This document shows, one piece after another, positions 37,237 through 45,810 of a stretch of DNA of 64,000 nucleotides (the stretch's first letter is position 1; each line of letters begins with the position of its first letter). The notes below the pieces were generated by a model, which was given only the letters and a program-made list of their open reading frames with translations, was not told the origin of the DNA and did no database searches. The translations under genes and the position numbers were made by a program. Origin of the DNA: Bdellovibrionales bacterium (GTDB taxonomy: Bacteria > Bdellovibrionota > Bdellovibrionia > Bdellovibrionales > UBA1609); NCBI GenBank assembly GCA_016714165.1, contig JADJNU010000004.1:62001-126000 (forward strand). Direction: 5' to 3'.

Positions 37237-40188
37237 CTATCTCCGTGTCTCAGATTTAATCTGAGATAATCTTTCATCTAAATATGCAATCAAAGGACCG
37301 TTTGCACGTTTTGCTTCTAACTCACGAAGGTCTTCAAGTGTTGATGGGTCCAATGGATTTTTCTCGACATTTTGGCGTGCTTTTTCTATTCGTGAAGGAT
37401 TCACTTTCAAATTTTGAATTTCGCTCTCGAATCGAGAAACCTCACTGCTTGGGAGGAATTCCCGGAGGGCCCTGTAATCACTCAGAGCGACAATGCGAGC
37501 CACCGGATCTTCGCTACCAATTGAGTTCCTCAGTTTATCAATGTTCTGCGAGTTAATAGAAAAGAAATTGGACAACAGAGTTTCAGCCTCTTTGGAAGCC
37601 AGTTGATAAGGCTGTGCTCGCTCCTGAATCAGCTTACTGTAGGTTGCTCTTTCCAATTGAGAGAGACCCTTAGGGGTTGGGAGGCCAGTCAGTTGGCGAT
37701 AAAATCGATTATTTTCTCTGACAATTGTTTTGAGAGCGAGAACTTGTAAATAGATATCTCCGTGTTGATTGGCTTCATTGTATTCGTTCTTTAGCTTCTC
37801 AAGAAGCTGCATTCTTTCCTTGATTCCTTTTTGGAGACCTCGATCTGAGGTTGTTGCAATGCTGTGACGGTGCACCCGATCAGAAAACTGCAGAAAATTC
37901 TTTCGGAGCTTTAGATTTGATAGGTAGATTCCTTCTGGTGTGGCACGCACGCCGGGAACAGAAAGGGCTCTATCAATTTTTGCAGGACGAGGATCTTGTG
38001 AGTGAATTTCCAGGGTGATTTGGGCCAATAGATCCGGATTTGACTTCAATTGACCTATCATTCTGTCATAGACCGCCCATTTGTAATGACTTCGGCGGAT
38101 CAGCTTGATGCGAATGAGGTTGGTGTTGCGTGTGGATCGAGCTGTTCTGAGATAATCATTGAAGTGCTTTTCAGGGTTGAGTCCTGCCAACTCGGCCAGA
38201 AGTCCCAGGCGCAAAGACCTTTGTTCTTGAGTTAAATTTTTCATTGGCATGTCGCTGGCGACATTATAGGCTTCCATAAATTCCAATTTAAGTTCATGAA
38301 CCCAGAGCAGACTTTTCTTAGCCAATTCGATGTCAGTCTTTGTTATGCCTCTCACGGCTAAAAGTTTCTTGCTAGACGAAGAAATTGTTTCGAGATCTTT
38401 AAGTTTTTCAGAACTCAAAATCATGGTGCGATAATGAGTTGCCTGATCAAAAGCAGACAAATGTTTAACTGGATAAGATGTTAGGATTTTTAACTCAGAA
38501 CGAACCAGTGAATCGTCAATGGGCGTTGATTTCAAAGCTAAGACAATCTGGTTGATTGTAACCTTGCGCCCAATTTCATTAAAATGATCGGAGCGATTGG
38601 GAAACTTGGGAGCATAAAGTCGGGAAAAATCACGGATCTCGCGATCATTTTTGATAAGTTTCAAAGCGTCAAGTGAGAGTTCAGCAGACTGCAAGCGAAG
38701 TTTGCTATCCTTGAAATCGCTATCCAGAGCTAAGAGTTTGAACGCCTCCGCAGCTTCTGCATACTTGTTGGTCTTGTAGAGAATATAGGCAAGCTGATAG
38801 CGAACGGTGTAGGCCAAGGGTCCATTTGAATTAAGTTCGAGATATTTTTTGAGAGCCCTCTCATAAAGCGATTGATTGTGGCTTTCTTCGGCAATCTCAA
38901 TGGCGATGACCAGAGAGGATTCCAATTCCTTTTTCATTTTCTTTTTTGCAGAAATAATCGCCGCTTGCTCGTAGAGTTCGTAAGCAGTAATTCTATCATT
39001 GCGTTGTTTTGCCACTTGAGCAGCCCAAACGATAACTTCAAAATCCTCAGGATTGCAGGAGATATACTTTTGATAAGCCAATGAGAGATTTTTCGTTGGG
39101 GCGGTCTTTTCCTTTTTTGTCCAAGTAACTAAAAGGGATTTAAAATCGTTTTTGACACTCTCACATTTTTTGTCTGAACAGTTCTTTTTTTGAACGAAGA
39201 CAACAGTCTGATCGAGATGATGGAGAGCTTGAGGATAATTTTCAAGGTCATAAAAGTTCTGCGCGAGCTTCAATTGGATTTCGGCACTGTCTTGGCTTGA
39301 GCTATCTTGTCGCAGCAAAAGGGTCCAGATAAGAAGAGAACCTTTCTTGTTCCCAAGACGATCAGCTTCTTCGCCAAAAAATTTGAGATTTTCGATTCTA
39401 TCCTTTTCTGGAGAATGTGCAAGATAGGTATCTACATCCTTGGATGTAAAAGGGTTTCGTGCCTGCATGGTTGCATAATCTCGCATGAGATCTTTGTGGA
39501 ATGCAGTGAGAGAAAGTCTTTCGGCCTGTCTGATGGCCTTTTGTATTGTTCGTAGCGCTTCATCGTTGCGTCCAAGATTGTAGGCTGTCCACGATTGGCG
39601 AAAGACGATGTAGGCCCGGTCTTCAGGCGTGGCTCTTCGAAGTGCTGAGTCGTAGGAGATCGCAGCTTTACGATAGTCCCCATTTTGGAATAACATTTCT
39701 GCTATGCCGAGGTGGGCTTTTGAGTGAATTTTGAACTGTCGATTATCCTTAAGTATTTCCTTATAGGTCTTCTCCATACTTTTGCTCTGATTTGTCAACT
39801 TGTAAAGATTAGCCAACTGAAGGTTGACCCTTTGAAGATCTTCAACGTGGTTTAGGATCATTCGTTTTGTTGCCAGGTAGTACGCGATCGCCTTCTCGCG
39901 ATCCTTTTTTGCGTCTTTGCATTCGGTGCAATTTTTTTCACCAGCTGCAATGTCTTTAAGGCGGGCGCGCTCAGAATAGAGATCACCAAGCCGAATCTTT
40001 ATGGTGGTTGCCTGTTCTGAGTTATTCGGCAAACTGGGCAGTACAGCTGTGAGTTTTCCAATCAGGGCGTCATGAGTTTGCAGATCCATTCTTGCAACGG
40101 CAGACGACTCCGATTCGGAGCTGTAGCTTTGAAGTGACACGAGGCTTGAAAAAATGAAGGCAAGAGCCATCAGGCTTGAGCGACTCAC
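37237..40188 (-). CDS. giant exported TPR protein (AgmU/GltD-like)
   Basis: 983 residues with a signal peptide (to about S-Y-S-S-E) and many TPR-like helix pairs, for example R-K-A-A-I-S-Y-D-S-A-L-R, N-Y-P-Q-A-L-H-H-L-D and K-Y-A-E-A-A-E-A-F. Two CxxC-like pairs (C-T-E-C and C-S-D-K-K-C) could form disulfides in the periplasm. Myxococcus AgmU/GltD is a comparable large periplasmic TPR protein of the gliding complex; orthology is an inference from size and position. The GTG start overlaps the true end of the upstream ExbD-like gene (GTGA at 40185-40188). Confidence 0.85.
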   Translation of the reverse strand: MSRSSLMALAFIFSSLVSLQSYSSESESSAVARMDLQTHDALIGKLTAVLPSLPNNSEQATTIKIRLGDLYSERARLKDIAAGEKNCTECKDAKKDREKAIAYYLATKRMILNHVEDLQRVNLQLANLYKLTNQSKSMEKTYKEILKDNRQFKIHSKAHLGIAEMLFQNGDYRKAAISYDSALRRATPEDRAYIVFRQSWTAYNLGRNDEALRTIQKAIRQAERLSLTAFHKDLMRDYATMQARNPFTSKDVDTYLAHSPEKDRIENLKFFGEEADRLGNKKGSLLIWTLLLRQDSSSQDSAEIQLKLAQNFYDLENYPQALHHLDQTVVFVQKKNCSDKKCESVKNDFKSLLVTWTKKEKTAPTKNLSLAYQKYISCNPEDFEVIVWAAQVAKQRNDRITAYELYEQAAIISAKKKMKKELESSLVIAIEIAEESHNQSLYERALKKYLELNSNGPLAYTVRYQLAYILYKTNKYAEAAEAFKLLALDSDFKDSKLRLQSAELSLDALKLIKNDREIRDFSRLYAPKFPNRSDHFNEIGRKVTINQIVLALKSTPIDDSLVRSELKILTSYPVKHLSAFDQATHYRTMILSSEKLKDLETISSSSKKLLAVRGITKTDIELAKKSLLWVHELKLEFMEAYNVASDMPMKNLTQEQRSLRLGLLAELAGLNPEKHFNDYLRTARSTRNTNLIRIKLIRRSHYKWAVYDRMIGQLKSNPDLLAQITLEIHSQDPRPAKIDRALSVPGVRATPEGIYLSNLKLRKNFLQFSDRVHRHSIATTSDRGLQKGIKERMQLLEKLKNEYNEANQHGDIYLQVLALKTIVRENNRFYRQLTGLPTPKGLSQLERATYSKLIQERAQPYQLASKEAETLLSNFFSINSQNIDKLRNSIGSEDPVARIVALSDYRALREFLPSSEVSRFESEIQNLKVNPSRIEKARQNVEKNPLDPSTLEDLRELEAKRANGPLIAYLDERLSQIKSETRR

Positions 40189-40631
40189 ATTTTCTCCTCT
40201 TTGATAACTGCAAATTGAACTTCAGAAAAGCCAGATTGCAGACCAGCCACAACGACGGGATTAAGCTCACTTTAGGTCAGTTGACGGTCAGCTTGAATGA
40301 CGATGGCCTTTTTGTCGGGGTTGTCGGTTTGTAAGTCTGAGAGCTTCTTTAACTCTTCTCCCAATTCTTGGAGAGCGATCGTTCTTCCTGAGATTTGGTA
40401 GGATTGATTTTTGTTAACAAGAATAACGAGCGAATTCGTCAGGGCCTGTGCTTGACTGGCCTTTGGAAGGACCATTCCGTTTGGCATATCGAGATCGATT
40501 TCGCCAAATGAGGTCGCCAATAGCAAATAAACCAGAATAATGGCGAAACAATCAACCAATGAGGTCAAGTTGTGTCCGCTGTGTTCTCCAGAGTGGGACT
40601 TAGATTTCTTAAACGAATTGGCTTTTCTCAT
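40185..40631 (-). pseudogene. ExbD/TolR (AglS/AglQ-like) motor protein, in-frame TAA at 40272-40274
   Basis: A 148-residue ExbD-type protein with one N-terminal helix holding the essential Asp (S-L-V-D-C-F-A-I-I-L-V-Y) and a periplasmic domain. Translation stops at TAA 40272 after A-D-R-Q-L-T. The same frame continues S-E-L-N-P-V-V-V-A-G-L then G-F-S-E-V-Q-F-A-V-I, the conserved ExbD end, to TGA 40185-40187, where it overlaps the next gene's GTG. A TAT/TAC to TAA change (Tyr) explains it. ATG 40631 is better spaced from GAGG than the GTG at 40646. With the stop read as real, the protein is 119 residues and lacks the last strand. Confidence 0.85.
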
Positions 40632-40648
40632 ATATAGGGACCTCACTG

Positions 40649-41083
40649 TTATAAAGGAGCAATGCCGATGTCGACAAATTCGGCCTTCTTTAAGAAATTC
40701 ATCGCTTGAATCAGATCTTCGTAACTAGAGTTTGTTTGTGGAAATACAATGGCCGTTCGGAGTTCTGGGTTTTCCATCTTTTTGGATCCCGCGTAATCAG
40801 CAAGATCGTCAAAAGTGATACGCTTCTTTTTATCATTAACTTTAAGACCGTGGGTCGAAACTAGAATACTGTCCTTGGATTCCAGTTCCACCCACATTGA
40901 TTTTGGATTTTCATCTTGAGATTGAGCTTCAGTACCTAAACCCTGCTTGGAGGACATGACCCCTGCTTGAAGCCAAACAGCAGTGAAGAGCAAAAAGCTG
41001 ATGCATACAGACAGCAGGTCGATAAACGGGACAAGATTGACTTCAGCGGAAGCATGAGATTTTTTCTTGTTACGGGAAAACAT
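40649..41083 (-). CDS. ExbD/TolR-family motor protein (AglQ/AglS-like)
   Basis: 144 residues: a basic N-terminus, one transmembrane helix with the proton-path Asp in N-L-V-P-F-I-D-L-L-S-V, and a periplasmic domain ending Y-E-D-L-I-Q-A-M-N-F-L-K-K and I-G-I-A-P-L. It is the first of two ExbD-type genes after the TolQ-type gene, the same order as the AglR-AglQ-AglS proton-channel motor of Myxococcus. The complex would use the proton gradient to pull on the AgmX-like protein. Confidence 0.9.
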   Translation of the reverse strand: MFSRNKKKSHASAEVNLVPFIDLLSVCISFLLFTAVWLQAGVMSSKQGLGTEAQSQDENPKSMWVELESKDSILVSTHGLKVNDKKKRITFDDLADYAGSKKMENPELRTAIVFPQTNSSYEDLIQAMNFLKKAEFVDIGIAPL

Positions 41084-41120
41084 TTGTCACGTCCTTATAA
41101 ATAAATATTAAAACTATTTA

Positions 41121-41789
41121 CTATATAGATTTCCGTTTAGCGCGCGGTACATTTTCGAAGCTATAGCAAAGCCAGTTGAGAACTTTCGTAGAAGCCTGAT
41201 TCAAATCCTCTTGTAGCTCATTGGTTCTGTTAGAAAGCACTGAATACATGACAAGAGCTGGGATGGCGACGACAAGTCCATAGGCCGTACAGTTCATTGC
41301 TTCCGAAATTCCTGTTGAGAGAATTGTCGCCTTTTCAGCTCCATTCGCTAAACTCACAGCTGAGAACGATTTGATCATCCCTGTAATTGTACCCAGGAGG
41401 CCAATGAGGGTTGATACGTTTCCTATCATCGACAATAAAGATGTCCTCTTTTCGAGTTTTGCATTTTCTGATGAAAGCACTTCTTCCATCTTTGCATGAA
41501 TTTCATCTTTTCCGCCCAGGTTGATCGCCGATTGGATTCCTGCGACGGCCACTGAACCCAATGCATTTGATTGGGAGATGTTTCGAGCCTTGCTTAAGGC
41601 TTGATCGATTTGACCTTTTTTGATGTCGTCTTCAAAATGTCGAGCTAGCTTCTTTTGTCCTGGAGATCTCCTCAGATACAAGAAATAAGCTCTCTCGATA
41701 ATGATAGCAATGGAAAATATGTGCACGCCCAAAATGGCATACATCCAAATTCCGCCATGAGTGAAAGCCTCTGAAATATACGTAAACAT
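41121..41789 (-). CDS. MotA/TolQ/ExbB-family proton channel (AglR-like)
   Basis: 222 residues with three transmembrane helices in the TolQ/ExbB arrangement. Helix 2 carries S-T-L-I-G-L-L-G-T-I-T-G-M and helix 3 carries E-A-M-N-C-T-A-Y-G-L-V-V-A-I-P-A, the conserved family lining. GAGAGAGGTGG precedes the ATG. It heads the ten-gene operon down to 31579. With two ExbD-type proteins it should make a proton-driven motor for gliding or for envelope force transmission. Confidence 0.92.
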   Translation of the reverse strand: MFTYISEAFTHGGIWMYAILGVHIFSIAIIIERAYFLYLRRSPGQKKLARHFEDDIKKGQIDQALSKARNISQSNALGSVAVAGIQSAINLGGKDEIHAKMEEVLSSENAKLEKRTSLLSMIGNVSTLIGLLGTITGMIKSFSAVSLANGAEKATILSTGISEAMNCTAYGLVVAIPALVMYSVLSNRTNELQEDLNQASTKVLNWLCYSFENVPRAKRKSI

Positions 41790-41985
41790 TTGATACCACC
41801 TCTCTCTGGGTTTAGTTCCTCAGTTGTCTATCGCAATGGCGATGCCAGGCTAAAGCCACCGTTTAATGGCAATAGAAAGAAAAGAGGCTAAATGAATTTC
41901 AAAAGGAGTGACAATTATGGGAAGTTCGTTGCCTAGAATAGGATTAGGCCGTTTTGAGGAGATTCAGGTCGAGTGACGCAAAAGT

Positions 41986-42396
41986 TCAATATCTGTATTT
42001 TTTGCGGGTCTTTTTGATTTCACCGCGCTGTTTTTTAGATTCAATACGTTTTGTTTTTACAGCTTTTGAGGGCTTTGTTTTTATTCTCTTTTTTGGAATA
42101 GACAGGGCCTTCTCAATCATTTTCTTCAGTTTTGAAATGCAGATTTCTTTGTTCTGTTCTCTGCTTCGATACTCTTCTGAAGTGAAAATAATGTATTCTC
42201 CCTTTTTTATGAGGGTTTGAAGCTCAGCGAGAGCTCTGGCCTTTTGGAATTGGGTCAACGCATGAGTTTTCGCGAGATTCCAACGGACTTCAGCTTTTGA
42301 CTCAGTTTTATTGACGTGCTGACCGCCGGGACCTGAGCTGCGGCTATAGCGAAAATCCAGTTCGTCCAAGATTCGTTTCCATGTGAAAGGAGTCAC
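41986..42396 (-). CDS. arfB: ArfB/YaeJ, peptidyl-tRNA hydrolase for ribosome rescue
   Basis: 136 residues with the release-factor motif G-G-Q in S-G-P-G-G-Q-H-V-N-K-T-E-S (Gly-Gly-Gln about 23-25), followed by a compact domain. A long, strongly basic C-terminal tail (K-K-R-I-K-T-K-P-S-K...) inserts into the mRNA channel of stalled ribosomes in E. coli ArfB. No codon-recognition domain is present, which separates it from RF1/RF2. Monocistronic. Confidence 0.93.
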   Translation of the reverse strand: MTPFTWKRILDELDFRYSRSSGPGGQHVNKTESKAEVRWNLAKTHALTQFQKARALAELQTLIKKGEYIIFTSEEYRSREQNKEICISKLKKMIEKALSIPKKRIKTKPSKAVKTKRIESKKQRGEIKKTRKKYRY

Positions 42397-42468
42397 TTTT
42401 ACCTCAAGTGCGAAAATGCTCTCTCTTCGAATATAAGCATCGAGCGCAAATACCCATGAGAATAAATT

Positions 42469-42939
42469 CTATTTCGTAGACGGGCGTTTGGCTACAAATT
42501 CTTCTCGGGGTCCGCCAAGGCTCCCTGAAACTCTAAGGATGAGGCCGTCCTGATAGCATTCGAAAAAATCCGTGGATTTTATTCTTGTCGCAATCTCCTT
42601 TTCGTACTTTCGCATCTTGATTTGGTTGCATTCAGGAGATGGAGTCTCATCCTGTGCAGCGTCTGTTGAGTACCAGCATTCTTCCGAATTTCTCTCGTGG
42701 CTTGAAAAGCGAAGAACGGTCGCTGTGCGATCTGATAAGACGGCATTTCCAAGGCAGACTTCGGTCACAGCACTTCCGGCGACTATGTTGTCCCCGCACC
42801 AAATCCAATTCAGGAGAGAGCCCCTCCTCTGCTGGCAGGTGGAGTTGAGAGTTTTTTGGGCTTGTGTCTTCATCAAGAAGCCACCTTGATCGCATGAAAT
42901 GGAGAAGAAGATGAAGGGCAGGAAGAGGATGAATCTCAA
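42469..42939 (-). CDS. small lipoprotein of unknown function
   Basis: 156 residues with a short signal sequence and lipobox F-S-I-S-C (Cys about 16). The mature part has six or more cysteines (C-Q-Q-R-R, W-C-G-D, E-V-C, E-C-W, E-C-N, E-C-Y) that could form disulfides. No motif recognised. It lies alone, 72 bases upstream (minus strand) of arfB. Confidence 0.65.
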   Translation of the reverse strand: MRFILFLPFIFFSISCDQGGFLMKTQAQKTLNSTCQQRRGSLLNWIWCGDNIVAGSAVTEVCLGNAVLSDRTATVLRFSSHERNSEECWYSTDAAQDETPSPECNQIKMRKYEKEIATRIKSTDFFECYQDGLILRVSGSLGGPREEFVAKRPSTK

Positions 42940-43123
42940 AGGGGCCGCCTGTCGTCTTTGAGCTGAGGAACAAAGGTTAAGTTTGAATTGATGTTGCGGC
43001 GAGGGACCTTTTGCATTTTAATCAGGCTACCATCACATGATCCGTCTGAGCAGGTTTTGATTGTGATTGAGACTTAGGTACAGGAAGGAGAGATTATTGC
43101 GTATGATGCTGTATCTGAGCGAC

Positions 43124-43486
43124 CTATAGACCGTTTTGTCTGGAGCGTGAAGAGTTGTACACAAAAACGTCATTAGGTGAGTTACCTGCCACTATCTTTG
43201 ATTTAATTTTTTTAACGAGAACCGGACGCAAACTTCGTTTCCTAAAGTTCTTAGACACAAATTTTCGCTTTGGCCGGGAGTTTTTGTCTGATTTCACTTG
43301 AGAGCTGGGCATAAACTGATTCGGTGTTGTTCGTGTAGTCAGTTGTTCCTGGTTCTTTGCAGTCGTACTTGACACTGGTTTGAGTGGATCTTCTGGAGGG
43401 AGAGTAAAGACAAGGCCGGCCGCAGACAACGCTGTTGCGAGTACAATTAAAACAAACTGAAAGAGTCTGACGTCTTTATGTGCCAG
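43124..43486 (-). CDS. small membrane-anchored basic protein, apparent CTG start
   Basis: The in-frame region opens after a TAA and runs from CTG 43486 (AAGGGG eight bases upstream) to 43124, about 120 residues. It has a single hydrophobic segment (L-F-Q-F-V-L-I-V-L-A-T-A-L) near the start, then a Ser/Pro/Lys/Arg-rich tail. A TTG at 43429 would cut the hydrophobic segment in half, so it is unlikely. CTG starts are rare; an altered ATG/GTG is possible. No family recognised. Confidence 0.5.
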   Translation of the reverse strand: MAHKDVRLFQFVLIVLATALSAAGLVFTLPPEDPLKPVSSTTAKNQEQLTTRTTPNQFMPSSQVKSDKNSRPKRKFVSKNFRKRSLRPVLVKKIKSKIVAGNSPNDVFVYNSSRSRQNGL

Positions 43487-43787
43487 TGTCCTATCCCCTT
43501 ATTTGTCTCGATTCAAATGCTCCACATTCACTTCAGATAGAATTCAAATTCCAGTCCAAGTGAAAAAACATAACCCATTGAAATCAGAATAGAAAATGTC
43601 CTGTAATGAAATCGAGATGCAAAACAAGTGAGCATTTATCTGTTTCACTTCGGGACATGTATTTTTCAAGACCATGGAAATACGGATGATTTTACAAGTC
43701 CAATCGATATCGTAAACCGATTCATGGTGTCGAGTTGCTGCACGTTCAAAACTGGGACCACATGGGACCTGTCACTTCAGTTTTTTA

Positions 43788-43804
43788 TTATGACCAGGTC
43801 ATAA
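43788..43804. promoter_or_regulatory. perfect 17-base palindrome TTATGACC-A-GGTCATAA
   Basis: Two eight-base arms flank one central base. The length and symmetry are typical of a dimeric regulator's operator. It is 223 bases upstream of the Crp/Fnr gene and 302 bases upstream of the divergent small membrane-protein gene. No T-run follows. Confidence 0.5.
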
Positions 43805-43853
43805 CTTTCTGGAGACTTGAGGCCTCTCAATTTCACTCAGATTAGTCAAAATA

Positions 43854-43908
43854 TTGATTCGAATCAGTAAATTAATTTTACTTAACTGAGAATATTGATT
43901 TTGATCGA
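43854..43908 (+). promoter_or_regulatory. two FNR-box-like dyads upstream of the Crp/Fnr gene
   Basis: 43854-43867 reads TTGATTCGAATCAG, containing the perfect palindrome TGATTCGAATCA. 43895-43908 reads TTGATTTTGATCGA. Both approximate TTGAT-N4-ATCAA, the FNR/FixK box, and are about 41 bases centre to centre. They may serve autoregulation. The recognition helix of the protein (Q-E-G-V-G-R) looks more CRP-like, so the match is not decisive. Confidence 0.4.
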
Positions 43909-44026
43909 AATACCTAACTCAAGGTTCAGTCTAAGCAGAAATATTTTGTTATGAGAGAGAGGAATTCATATCATCATTGGGCAGGGTGCGATCACAAATT
44001 TTGCGAATAAATGGAGGTCATAAAAT

Positions 44027-44776
44027 TTGAAAATGGGAAGTGACGACAGTGGCGGAGGGAGTGGATCCAAAGGGCTTTTGATGGGTCGGTCAATAGACGG
44101 ACGGGCTGATCTGGCAAGAGCTTTGGATGAACTGAATCGTGATCGAGTAATTTTAAAACTTTCTCCCGGTGAGGTGGTTTCATCTGATGATATGGAAGTT
44201 TTGAAGGTGGGATATGTCATGGAAGGATCCATTTCTCGCAAAGTGAGTAATGGTGGTAACCGATATTTTGTTGCCGCCATCATGGTTTCTGGGGATCTGA
44301 TCGGGATTGATTGTCTGTTTGAATCACGGCATTCTCAGTGCGTTTACATTTCCAGGGAAGCGACGAGATTATGTCTTTTTCCAAGTGTCCGTGTGCGGGA
44401 GGTGATGGAGATTTCCAGTCAATTAGCGGAATCTTTTCTCGAGATGCAGTCGCGCTGTATTCAAGAGTTTCTGAGTCATATGCAAGTCATGTCAAACAAA
44501 AGTCTCAGAGCTCGCGTTGCCGCGGGTATTCTTTATTTTAATGGAAAATTGGGATCGCGTCCTTGGACGAACAAGGAATTGGCAGCATGGGCAGGAGTGA
44601 CTCAAGAGGGTGTCGGACGTTGCTTTACTGATTTTTTGGCGAAGGGGGTGGTGAGAAAGACAGGTCGGCGTACCCAAATCCAAAATCGTCAAGTATTAGA
44701 AGAAATTGCGAGCGAGTTTAAGGCCGACAAGGCTCCCCATTTGGTTTCTTACCTGGTTTCGACAAAAGAGGGGTAG
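44027..44776 (+). CDS. Crp/Fnr-family transcription regulator
   Basis: 249 residues. A cyclic-nucleotide-binding-like beta-roll (about 40-150; S-P-G-E-V-V-S, V-M-E-G-S-I-S-R, M-V-S-G-D-L-I-G-I-D) is followed by the dimer helix. A winged helix-turn-helix comes next, with T-N-K-E-L-A-A-W-A-G-V-T and recognition helix Q-E-G-V-G-R. The arginine and glutamate of a typical cAMP pocket are not obvious, so the effector is unknown. Cysteines exist but not in the FNR N-terminal cluster. TTG 44027 has GGAGG nine bases upstream; the ATG at 44033 is a less well-spaced alternative. Confidence 0.85.
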   Translation: MKMGSDDSGGGSGSKGLLMGRSIDGRADLARALDELNRDRVILKLSPGEVVSSDDMEVLKVGYVMEGSISRKVSNGGNRYFVAAIMVSGDLIGIDCLFESRHSQCVYISREATRLCLFPSVRVREVMEISSQLAESFLEMQSRCIQEFLSHMQVMSNKSLRARVAAGILYFNGKLGSRPWTNKELAAWAGVTQEGVGRCFTDFLAKGVVRKTGRRTQIQNRQVLEEIASEFKADKAPHLVSYLVSTKEG

Positions 44777-44859
44777 ATTATTTTTTGACACTGTGAAAGC
44801 ATTGAACAGTGGATTAAATATTCGGGCTAATTTTTTCCAAATGAAACTGGGGGGTGACT

Positions 44860-45810
44860 ATGAAAAGGGGATTTTTCTTTCTTCAAGCCGAATTGATTGT
44901 GTTATTGACATCTGCTCTTGTTTCGCTTCAGTCAAACGCTCACTCTCCTCAGAGCATTTTTGATAAAGATGGAAATCGGCTCCCTGACGATCAGGCTAAC
45001 TCCAGTCGGGTTGCATGGGAATTGCTGTCTTTTGATCGTTCTCCAGAATGGGGAAGCATGGGACTTCTCAGTCAAGGATCATTTGGAGGCGGATGTTCAG
45101 CCACTTACATTGATGTGGGCGGGGCGGATGATGCACCGGTTTATGTTGTTTCCAATGGACACTGTCTGATGGACGGCTTTCCACAGCCGGGAGAATTTTT
45201 GGTTGACCGAGCTCCCGCACGTGGATTGAGCTTTACGGCGCGTTTTTATGAAGATGCCGGAAATCGTAAAATTAAATATTTGGTCGAGAGAATCGAATAC
45301 GCCACGATGACCGGGACTGATTTGGCCTTGATGAGACTGAGAGGAAAGAGAGTAGATTTGCGTTCGGTTGGTTTAAATGGCTTTCCGATCGCATCGGATG
45401 CCCCAATTTATGGAGAGAAGGTGGCAAATGTGGGAATCCCTCAAAGTGGCCTTTGGAGTCGTTACTTGAGAAAGAGCGAATGCCAAATTCTTGAAGTTGT
45501 TGACTTACTCGAAGGAGATTGGAGATTCGGGGGTTCAATGCGGAACAAGTGCAGTGTAGTGGGTGGGTCTTCTGGGTCATCTCTTGTTTCTTTGGTCACA
45601 GGTAAAATTGTAGCTCTGATCAACACGGGAGTGGATGATAGAGTGAGAACTCCCTGTCAGGAAAATCATCCCTGCGAAATTGAAAAGACGGGGAAAACAT
45701 CCTCCCATCCTGAATTTAACTATGCGCAGAGAGTTCAGGAGCTAGCAACCTGTTTTGACGGACAAGGCGCATTTCGTCTGAACGATCCTCAGTGCCACTT
45801 AGTTCACTGA
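44860..45810 (+). CDS. exported trypsin-like serine protease
   Basis: About 316 residues with a signal peptide (cleavage near S-N-A-H). Triad residues: His in V-V-S-N-G-H-C-L (about 105), Asp in G-T-D-L-A-L-M-R-L (about 153), Ser in G-G-S-S-G-S-S-L (about 244). Cysteines near His and elsewhere may pair. The ATG at 44860 follows GGGGGG. Its 3' end overlaps the convergent metalloprotease gene by 7 bases. It differs from the proteases at 480 and 24009. Confidence 0.88.
   Translation: MKRGFFFLQAELIVLLTSALVSLQSNAHSPQSIFDKDGNRLPDDQANSSRVAWELLSFDRSPEWGSMGLLSQGSFGGGCSATYIDVGGADDAPVYVVSNGHCLMDGFPQPGEFLVDRAPARGLSFTARFYEDAGNRKIKYLVERIEYATMTGTDLALMRLRGKRVDLRSVGLNGFPIASDAPIYGEKVANVGIPQSGLWSRYLRKSECQILEVVDLLEGDWRFGGSMRNKCSVVGGSSGSSLVSLVTGKIVALINTGVDDRVRTPCQENHPCEIEKTGKTSSHPEFNYAQRVQELATCFDGQGAFRLNDPQCHLVH

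Larger units (their letters stand above)
43487..44026. other. 540-bp intergenic regulatory region
   Basis: No gene visible. It holds a 17-base palindrome (43788-43804) and two FNR/CRP-like dyads (43854-43867, 43895-43908) upstream of the Crp/Fnr-type gene. The rest is AT-rich. Confidence 0.5.
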
